Positions 51,201-57,467 of a stretch of 64,000 nucleotides of DNA are shown piece after piece. The DNA is taken from contig NZ_JANQLX010000017.1 in the NCBI RefSeq assembly GCF_028280385.1, positions 310,001 through 374,000 on the forward strand. Direction: 5' to 3'. The notes beneath the pieces were generated by a model. It did not search any database, had not been told where the DNA came from, and saw only the letters and a program-made list of their open reading frames with translations. The translations under genes were made by a program, and so were the position numbers. Numbering within the stretch: position 1 is the stretch's first letter; each line of letters begins with the position of its first letter. The stretch is from Allomuricauda sp. (GTDB lineage Bacteria > Bacteroidota > Bacteroidia > Flavobacteriales > Flavobacteriaceae).

Positions 51201-52915
51201 TGAAACACATTGCAGTGGTTCCAAAGAAAACAGGAAAAAACCTGGCTTTTACCGCCAACGTGCACAATGGTTTGCACAGCGACGGATTCAGCGAGGACAT
51301 AACGGTGTTAAGTCCATATTTCCCTACGGAGACCACCATCTCCGGGTCCGAAAATGGAACATATAGCTTTGTTATGGATCATGTAGTTGCAGGGAGTGTT
51401 CAAGCTGATTTCAAGGTGTATGTGGATGTTATTGGCGATGTTATGAACGGGATTGAAGGTATCATCCGGAAACCTTATGGGTGTTTTGAGCAGACCTCCG
51501 CTTCCACATATCCCAATGTAATGGTACTTAAATATCTTCAGGAAACAGGAAAAAGCAACCAGGAAATTGAAGCCAAGGCAATGAACTACATTAAGCAGGG
51601 ATATAAAAGACTGATTGGCTTTGAGACTTCTGAAGGTGGCTTTGAATGGTTTGGAAAAACTCCTCCACATGAAACCCTTACCGCCTTTGGAATTTTGGAA
51701 TTTACCGAAATGAAGGAAGTATATCCAAAGGTAGATCAAAAGATGATCCACAGAACTGTTCAATGGCTTTTGGGACAAAAGGATGGCAAAGGTGGATTCC
51801 ATAAAAGCAAAAAGGGGTATGACAGTTTTGCAAGTTCACCACCTAAGGTGGCCAACGCCTACATTGTTTATGCCCTCAGCGAGGCAGGGCTATCCACAGA
51901 AATTGAAGCGGAATTCCAAAGTGCTCTGCAAGAAGCGCTGCGCTCCAAAGATGTGTACCGCATGGCCCTAATGGCACTGGCCAGCGATAATCTTGGCAAT
52001 ACATCGGCTTATGCGGAATTAATGAAAGAACTACTTCAAAAAATTGAAAAACTAGGTTATGAAAACCAAAAGGTGGAAAACACCATTACCCGTTCCTATG
52101 GAAATTCCAAGGCCTTGGAAACAACTGCACTGATAGTGTTGGCCCTTTTGCGCGATGATGCCCATAGTGACAAAGTTGCGAAAGGCGTACAGTTTATTAC
52201 ATCGCATAGGGAGCACGGCCGTTTTGGCAGTACCCAAGCCACCGTGATGTCCCTAAAGGCGCTTTTGGAGTATAGCAAAAGTCAAAAAAGAGCGCTTCTT
52301 GGCAAAGATGATTCCATTGCAATAATGGTCAACGGTAAGACTTTTATGAAGAATCTGCAACAATTGGACAACGGAACGCTACTGATTCCAAATATTGGGG
52401 AATACTTGGTTGAAGGGGTCCAAAAAGTTGAGGTCAAATTCAAGAATGACAAGAAAACCTCTCCCTATGCCCTAGATGTTAAATGGGACAGTTATTTGCC
52501 AAATTCCTCCACTCTTTCACCTGTTGTTTTGAAGACAGAGCTCAGTGGGCCTGATACTTCTGTGGGAAGTTTGGTAAGAATGGGCATCCATGTTTCAAAC
52601 AAGTTGAATGAACCGGTTTCCATGACCACGGCTATCATAGGTATTCCAAGCGGTGCCGGACTACAGCCCTATCAACTAAAAGAACTTTTGGAAACCAATC
52701 TTGTGGACTATTATGAAGTTTTTGACAACTATTTGGTACTCTACTGGAAAAGTATGACGGCATTGGAGGAAAAGGTAATCCATCTGGATCTAAAGGCTGA
52801 AATCCCTGGTCGTTTCCAAGCTCCGGCCAGTGCGGCGTATTTGTACTATGGCGATGAAAACAAATATTGGGTACCTGGAACATCGGTACATATAAGGGCA
52901 ACGGTCGGTAATTAA
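48290..52915 (+). CDS. Alpha-2-macroglobulin-type protein with embedded TonB plug domain
   Basis: A 1541-residue secreted protein. Order: signal peptide (IALTFILFCGTLATTAQ); MG2 domain (~35-130, YTQTDRPFYFPGETLWFKSY); further MG domains with DLVMLTHGWRDYL near 515; a carboxypeptidase-regulatory-like domain (~540-605); a TonB box and plug (~657-800, SLDEVVVTALGTTISKQSLG, SRPLYVIDGIPYSDGF, NGVVLINTKKG); A2M core (~850-960, YWNPVVQTDKNGKAQLEFYN); thioester region with GCFEQ (Cys1065, Gln1068, the CxEQ motif); an alpha-toroid; and a C-terminal receptor-like sandwich. Bacterial A2M proteins trap proteases through the thioester. The plug matches what the upstream barrel lacks, and the 4-bp gap implies coupled translation. 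A terminator follows. Confidence 0.85.
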   Translation: MTLKNRLLKHIALTFILFCGTLATTAQMQSNPLEKIYTQTDRPFYFPGETLWFKSYVVDENNRPSHTSDLIIAELISPKGTVVKQKKLATSFGYAHGDFTIQKDWVGGIYRLKVYTHYMRNFGKTSFFTKEITVQKVVVPKLLLSLDYQKETYGKGSVVHADFKVENLKNQPLANTSFVAKVRLRGYLIMEKELRTDEAGESVVTFQLPKDLNTSDVVLNIEVPYQGSQESISRTVPVLMDNIDLQFLPEGGKIIKGATNTIAFKALNEFGKPADVSGIIWDAEGNKIQEFESTHDGMGAFDLKPGSGMAYKAQITHPFMSDSLYQLPHVHTSGAKISLLEHTSKNTGWEFHTAAPFQGTFQALDALGRVCFEKNISFRPGSHKIKVPISQFPRGITKFRVLTEQKHVVSERLVFLNNHKALKIEIKPDKEVYGPREKVVLEILTKDFDQNPISSNLAISVSDNALLSFADDKQDRIDSHFLLSSELKGKIHEPSFYFDPEEKNTEEARDLVMLTHGWRDYLQQPKKKLDFFPEKRNLLEGQVLDKKGNPIEAHLILFDRFGDKALQFKTDAHGNYRCKLGKARSYVLVAYREDKQFLKIVERQTPTTLTAPIPANNGVLKKANEKTTGFAAVDGTKKPLQEPIKEAAAFSINMEEDAQSLDEVVVTALGTTISKQSLGYAVAEADAEELGGSSDTISQLLQGRVAGVQITNSSGVNGAGTTVNIRGLGSVRGSSRPLYVIDGIPYSDGFSDDQNTELQNLNPSDIQNISVLKGVAASSLYGSAGLNGVVLINTKKGRYRYNDKILSKKKFNNYAVKYIFKYNRPNSVSSTKEFYMPVYDAGEMVTERNDFRKTIYWNPVVQTDKNGKAQLEFYNSDAITSFNITAEGMSYNGLVNHQEVTYSIQRPLSISTKLPRYSVLNDTIKIPVTITNNTSQIQKLQFDVTLPKEFQLLDKKELGDSIQVDANGFLLKHIAVVPKKTGKNLAFTANVHNGLHSDGFSEDITVLSPYFPTETTISGSENGTYSFVMDHVVAGSVQADFKVYVDVIGDVMNGIEGIIRKPYGCFEQTSASTYPNVMVLKYLQETGKSNQEIEAKAMNYIKQGYKRLIGFETSEGGFEWFGKTPPHETLTAFGILEFTEMKEVYPKVDQKMIHRTVQWLLGQKDGKGGFHKSKKGYDSFASSPPKVANAYIVYALSEAGLSTEIEAEFQSALQEALRSKDVYRMALMALASDNLGNTSAYAELMKELLQKIEKLGYENQKVENTITRSYGNSKALETTALIVLALLRDDAHSDKVAKGVQFITSHREHGRFGSTQATVMSLKALLEYSKSQKRALLGKDDSIAIMVNGKTFMKNLQQLDNGTLLIPNIGEYLVEGVQKVEVKFKNDKKTSPYALDVKWDSYLPNSSTLSPVVLKTELSGPDTSVGSLVRMGIHVSNKLNEPVSMTTAIIGIPSGAGLQPYQLKELLETNLVDYYEVFDNYLVLYWKSMTALEEKVIHLDLKAEIPGRFQAPASAAYLYYGDENKYWVPGTSVHIRATVGN

Positions 52916-52946
52916 CAGTTGCTTGTTTTAACCTAGGCTCCAACAC

Positions 52947-52975
52947 AAGCGCCCAACAATTTGGGCGCTTTTTTT
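52947..52975 (+). terminator. Rho-independent terminator after A2M-plug gene
   Basis: A perfect 10-bp stem AAGCGCCCAA / TTGGGCGCTT with a CAAT loop, followed directly by T residues on the plus strand, 31 nt after the A2M-plug stop codon. It closes the two-gene split-SusC operon. Confidence 0.9.
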
Positions 52976-53017
52976 AATACGATCAAGGATGCCAAAAGTT
53001 GCAATGGGTTGATGCTC

Positions 53018-54268
53018 TTATAAACTCCTTTTTACTTCTTCCAAGGAGGTATGCAGTAGTTTAAGGCATAGCATATCCAGCTGTTCCTCATCACCGGTAA
53101 AATGAAAAGTTCGATGGAAATGGGTCAACGATTCATTAGGTGCCAAATCCGCTGCCCTTGATGAACTCTCCAATTCGTAGAACGGACCCAGCTGACCGCC
53201 ATCTTCCAAAGGACCATCATTATAGGAATTCACCGCATCCCCAGCAAATGGATCATCCTGTAATTTCCAAAGGGAATTGACGTAATCAAACTGATTGCTT
53301 TCCAAGGTAAATTGGGCTATGGTGAGCATCTTGTTATTTGGGTCGTAGCTGCCCATTATAGGATAAGTCCGCCTGGGTGATAATCCAATTTTGCTGCGTT
53401 TGTTCCCATCTGCCTTGAAGAATATGACACTATCCACAACCGGCAAACGGTCTGCAGGCACTTTGCCAAAATAGTTGTCCGTAACAATTTGCCCCAAGTT
53501 AGATGGATCACCAGTTTTAAATGGTACTACCACCACCGTTTTATCCGAGGGCTTAAACATGCTCAAAATCCAAATGGAGAGCATTCCGGTCTCCTTGGTC
53601 CATTCAGAATTTCCGTCATTGGTCAATACATTTTCGGTTTCAAAACCAACCATTTTCACCCCATTGGGGATGGAAATATCAAGATGCTGGCCTACAGTAT
53701 TTGCATCCAATAGCCGAACAGTGCGGTCTATGGAAATTTCAAAATCATTGTTGGAATGGTTTACCAATTGGGCCTTTTTATGAAAATGTGCCTGTTTTTC
53801 CGTTCGGTCAACCAATTGGAAGGCTTCGGTATCCATTAGGGTCGGGACTTTCCAGTTTTCAAAATTGAAATCCGTTCCAGGTTTGAAGTAAATGGAGAAC
53901 TGCCCCCCTTCCGGGCCAATCCAAAATCGCTCTTCCCCTCCATAAGGGTTGAATTGTGGGTTGGTCTCCTTGGATGAAATATGCTTGTAATTGATCCACC
54001 CAAAACTGGACCCTTGGTCACCGGCAAGAGTACTGGTCATAACCCTTCCTTGAAGTTCTGGAGTTACCAAAATCTTACTTTGACCTTCTCCCAATACAAA
54101 GCTCTGGGGAAAGTGTTGGGTCATAAAAGCAACATCATAACCAAAGGAATCCTTGGCCAATGTTTCTTGTTCTACTTCCGTTTTGGCTTTGGGCTTGCAT
54201 CCAAGTAAAACAAACACCATCAAAATGGGAACCAACAAGATTTGCAAATTCATTGGAAAATGTTTCAT
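53018..54268 (-). CDS. DUF6786-like lipoprotein, mutarotase-like fold
   Basis: A 416-residue lipoprotein; LLVPILMVFVLLGCKPKAK has a lipobox Cys. The mature part matches, from memory, proteins annotated DUF6786: TPELQGRVMTSTLAGDQGSSFGWINY, NPYGGEERFWIGPEGGQFSIYF and ISIDRTVRLLDANTVGQHL are conserved blocks. The run of beta strands and the Y-G-G-E-E-R-F-W motif suggest a galactose-mutarotase-like sandwich that binds sugar. No activity is known to me. It is the third gene of the unit GH20-GH16-this gene, 144 bp after GH16, under the operator pair at 57389. It might act as a mutarotase, epimerase or binding protein for released sugar; the choice is open. Confidence 0.65.
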   Translation of the reverse strand: MKHFPMNLQILLVPILMVFVLLGCKPKAKTEVEQETLAKDSFGYDVAFMTQHFPQSFVLGEGQSKILVTPELQGRVMTSTLAGDQGSSFGWINYKHISSKETNPQFNPYGGEERFWIGPEGGQFSIYFKPGTDFNFENWKVPTLMDTEAFQLVDRTEKQAHFHKKAQLVNHSNNDFEISIDRTVRLLDANTVGQHLDISIPNGVKMVGFETENVLTNDGNSEWTKETGMLSIWILSMFKPSDKTVVVVPFKTGDPSNLGQIVTDNYFGKVPADRLPVVDSVIFFKADGNKRSKIGLSPRRTYPIMGSYDPNNKMLTIAQFTLESNQFDYVNSLWKLQDDPFAGDAVNSYNDGPLEDGGQLGPFYELESSSRAADLAPNESLTHFHRTFHFTGDEEQLDMLCLKLLHTSLEEVKRSL

Positions 54269-54412
54269 CCAGGTATATTTTCTGGCTTGGTTAGTCCAGA
54301 ACCAAACACAATTATGACTATTACCAAACCTAGGTGTTAGTTGACTGATTCACAATCACTAAAATAACAGAATTGGGTACTTGTTTTGCCAGAATGGGTT
54401 ATTTATCCTCAA

Positions 54413-55246
54413 CTATTGATATACCTTAACCCAATCAATGATCATGTGCACCGGCAGTTGGTCCAAATCCACTTCCCCCACCCAAGAACCTCCCAACTGC
54501 TGGTCAATTAGCAGATAAAACGGTTGATCAAAGGGCCATTGTGATGGGTCCACCCCATCCACTTTTGGGTAGGTAAAAGTTGGACGGCCATTCAAGGTAT
54601 ATACCAATTTATCCGGATACCATTCCAAGCCGAAAGTATTGAATTCCCCTTTGTTGAATGAAGTGGTACTGTAGTAAGGGGGATTTTCCTTCTGCTTCAG
54701 TTCCAAGGTATAATAGGAATGTGTGGTCTGATAGATAATGTCATCGAAATTTAGGTGTTCCATGATATCTATTTCCCCATTTCTGGGATAGGCCCCATGT
54801 TTTCGCTGTTCGGAAAGCATCCACATGGCCGGCCATGCGCCCTGTGTCGATTCCAGTTTGGCCCGAATTTCAATTTTTCCGTATTGAAAGGCAAATTTCC
54901 CTTTGGTATAGATACCGCCGGTGAGGTATGGCCTTGGATCAGTAAGCGTGTCCGTGTTTTTGATGCCTACCAGATGTAATTTGCCATCTTTCCATTCAAA
55001 ACAACGCGCGTCTTTGTCGGTCATTTGATCATTCCAGTCCGATGTGCCTTGGGCAATTTTAGTCCATTTTTTGGCATTGAGTACCGGAGATTCAAAATGG
55101 TCTTCCCAAACCACTTTCCATTCCTTATCGAGGCGATGTTTTTTTAGGATATAAAGTTCGGCCCCGGTATCCGCCACTGGGATCGTCTTGCAGGAAGACG
55201 CCAATACAGATACAACACAGATAAATATCCGATTTCCAAATCCCAC
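54413..55246 (-). CDS. GH16-family glycoside hydrolase lipoprotein (second)
   Basis: A 277-residue GH16 enzyme. The catalytic block PRNGEIDIMEHL gives nucleophile Glu158, Asp160 and acid/base Glu163. AWPAMWMLSEQRKHG and FYLLIDQQLGGSW are other family markers. The N terminus FICVVSVLASSCKTIPV is a lipobox signal. The start is GTG, with AGAAGG just upstream, and lies 6 nt after the GH20 stop in the same reading frame. The sequence differs clearly from the laminarinase at 36554 (for example EHLNFDD after the catalytic block and a longer N-terminal part), so it may cut another beta-linked glycan. Its place in the LacI-controlled GH20 unit supports a different substrate. Confidence 0.9.
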   Translation of the reverse strand: MGFGNRIFICVVSVLASSCKTIPVADTGAELYILKKHRLDKEWKVVWEDHFESPVLNAKKWTKIAQGTSDWNDQMTDKDARCFEWKDGKLHLVGIKNTDTLTDPRPYLTGGIYTKGKFAFQYGKIEIRAKLESTQGAWPAMWMLSEQRKHGAYPRNGEIDIMEHLNFDDIIYQTTHSYYTLELKQKENPPYYSTTSFNKGEFNTFGLEWYPDKLVYTLNGRPTFTYPKVDGVDPSQWPFDQPFYLLIDQQLGGSWVGEVDLDQLPVHMIIDWVKVYQ

Positions 55247-55252
55247 AACCTT

Positions 55253-57337
55253 CTAGCTTTGGGTTGCTGCCAAAAGAGCGTCCTCAATCTTCTGTAAAAA
55301 CAGGATTTCTGCATAAAACTGCCAATCGAAAGAGAGGGATTGATTGGCCAAGTGCACATGATGGTCCTGGTCAAGGATGTAGTTGTCTGGCTTGGTCAGG
55401 ATACGGGTTTTTCCGTACACCGCCTCCAAATCTGCCCTGACATCCGCAAATTGTGCTTTCAAAAAGGACAGTTCCATCAACACTTGTTTCCGTTTGGTTT
55501 CATCTGTTTCCTGGTCAAAGGCATTCAGTTTCAACAATATTCCGTTACTAAATTGGACCAATTTGTTCACTTGCTCGTACACTTCCAGATTATGAAGGTT
55601 GCGCTGCGCCAAATTTTTCATGTGTCCAATTTTGGATGCAATGGTGTCACATTTGGCCATAGTGACTTTGGCCTCCGCTATTCTCTCCGCATATTTATTG
55701 GACCAAGCCCCTGGGTTTTGGACATCGGGCACTTGCATGATCAACTCCTCCATGGCTTTTGGATTGCTTTTTAGATGATTCCTACTGTTCCCATCCATCA
55801 AAAGGTGTTTCCATTTGGACACAGGGTCTTCGAGCATATCAATAAACCCATATTTGGAATCGGACAAGGTATGGGCATACTCCCTATGTCTGAAGGCTGC
55901 TTTGATTTCTTCCTTATTTCTTTGATCTCCGGCCCAGGTATATTCCGCAAAGGCCAATATACCGCGCATATAGAGTTCGAAATGGGGGGAATCATCGTCC
56001 CACAGGGTCAATAATAGTCCATTAAGGCCACTCTCTATAGAGGACAGGGCAAATGACCTAATATTGACAATATTGCTCTCTTCCTGGGGCATCAAGGTCC
56101 ACCGGGTTTGGCCTGCGGTAGCGCCCATTACCTTAAAACCATTATTCCTGAACCAATTCATGGCCTTACTATTGCCGTAGGTCTCCGGCATTTGGTAGTT
56201 CCATCGCATATAAATGCAATTTTTGGGGAACTCGTCTAAAAATTCAACCAGTTTATGCTCGTTCTCCTTCCAAATTTGGTCCACTTCTTCTTTGCTTATC
56301 TCCCTATTGAACATAGGTCCATACACCTTGGCGTGTTTTAAAGGCATATCATCCCAAAAAATGGGAATACGGTCATGCTCCGCGGCAAACTGGCACACTT
56401 TATTTAGCCATTGCAGCTGTAATTCCAATGGGGATTTTCCACTGCCACGACCAGAGGTGTGTACCTCATCACCCCCAATATGTAGGTATTTGCCATCAGG
56501 TGTGGCTTCCATGGCTTCTTCATATAGATCATACTGCAATTTGTAGGTTTCGGGATCAAGTGGATTATAGGCCCAATCACTTTTGGGGTCGTCCCTAAGG
56601 TGTTTGTAATCTTCATGTTTTAGAACAAAGGAGGAATGTCCCAGGCCCTGTACCAACGGACTTATCTCTATGAACCGGTCTTTGGCGTAGGCAGAAATTT
56701 GTTGCCATGTTTCCTTGCTCAAAGCATCCCCTGATGCGATTTTGGGATGGCGTTCAAATTGGATTTTGTCCTCTACCTCGAGGATAATGGCGTTAATTTT
56801 ATAGCTGGCCAATTTGTCCAGTAGCTGGTAGTAATATTCCGTTTTTTCCAGGTGATGTTTTACATCCCAATGAACAGACCTGTACTGCAAAAGCGGAAAG
56901 TCAGCAATTTCGCAAAGGGGGAGGTTCACTTGTTGTTCCTTGGCATCCAAAACAAGTTGTTCCAAAGTTTTGAACCCATAAAACAAGCCCGCCTTGTCCT
57001 TTCCTATTAAAGAAATTGCCTCATTCCCGATGTTGAGTTGGTAGCCTTCCGCCTGCACATCCAATTGATCATTGATGCTATAGACGATTTGTGCATTGGA
57101 TGCATCATTTGTTGGGTTTATGCCACCCAGTAAACCACCCAAAATGGGCAATTCAGTACCGTCCTCGGCAAATACAAAGCGGAGGTCGTCAACTTTTAAA
57201 TCGCTAACACCGGTTACTTTAAAATTCTGGGGAGACGGCAATACTACAAAGTCACCCATCTTTTTTTCCACGGGTGAAGCGCAGCTCCCCAATAGGCAAA
57301 TGGATAGAAGGAATACGCCCTTTTTTAGAGTTCTCAT
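55253..57337 (-). CDS. GH20-family beta-N-acetylhexosaminidase lipoprotein
   Basis: A 694-residue lipoprotein (GVFLLSICLLGSCASPVEKK). An N-terminal GH20b-like alpha/beta domain (residues ~30-150, EGYQLNIGNEAISLIGKDKAGLFYGFKTLEQL) precedes the catalytic barrel. There the pair Asp290-Glu291 in KYLHIGGDEVHTSGRG is the GH20 catalytic dyad for substrate-assisted cleavage. The track ORF begins at a TTG; ATG at 57337 starts the signal peptide. A ~150-residue helical C-terminal part follows. It should remove terminal N-acetylhexosamine from the non-reducing end. It is the first gene after the operator pair at 57389, so it is probably repressed by the LacI protein together with GH16 and the DUF6786-like gene. 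Confidence 0.88.
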   Translation of the reverse strand: MRTLKKGVFLLSICLLGSCASPVEKKMGDFVVLPSPQNFKVTGVSDLKVDDLRFVFAEDGTELPILGGLLGGINPTNDASNAQIVYSINDQLDVQAEGYQLNIGNEAISLIGKDKAGLFYGFKTLEQLVLDAKEQQVNLPLCEIADFPLLQYRSVHWDVKHHLEKTEYYYQLLDKLASYKINAIILEVEDKIQFERHPKIASGDALSKETWQQISAYAKDRFIEISPLVQGLGHSSFVLKHEDYKHLRDDPKSDWAYNPLDPETYKLQYDLYEEAMEATPDGKYLHIGGDEVHTSGRGSGKSPLELQLQWLNKVCQFAAEHDRIPIFWDDMPLKHAKVYGPMFNREISKEEVDQIWKENEHKLVEFLDEFPKNCIYMRWNYQMPETYGNSKAMNWFRNNGFKVMGATAGQTRWTLMPQEESNIVNIRSFALSSIESGLNGLLLTLWDDDSPHFELYMRGILAFAEYTWAGDQRNKEEIKAAFRHREYAHTLSDSKYGFIDMLEDPVSKWKHLLMDGNSRNHLKSNPKAMEELIMQVPDVQNPGAWSNKYAERIAEAKVTMAKCDTIASKIGHMKNLAQRNLHNLEVYEQVNKLVQFSNGILLKLNAFDQETDETKRKQVLMELSFLKAQFADVRADLEAVYGKTRILTKPDNYILDQDHHVHLANQSLSFDWQFYAEILFLQKIEDALLAATQS

Positions 57338-57388
57338 ACGGTCTGTTTTTCCAATTTTCGACAAGATATTAAAAAGTCAATCAATTTA

Positions 57389-57425
57389 TGTGTACGATAA
57401 CGCAAAAATTATGTTATCGTACACA
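57389..57425. promoter_or_regulatory. LacI-type operator pair upstream of GH20 unit
   Basis: TGTGTACGATAAC at 57389-57401 and GTTATCGTACACA at 57413-57425 form a perfect 13-bp inverted repeat with an 11-nt spacer. The geometry is the same as at 1458-1494. It lies 52 nt upstream of the GH20 start, in the only gap between that gene and the preceding glycosidase. Repression of GH20-GH16-DUF6786 by the LacI-family protein at 388-1425 is the inferred role. Confidence 0.75.
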
Positions 57426-57467
57426 TTTTTATAGGTTTTGGGGTCTTGTGTTTAATTTGTGGTTATT

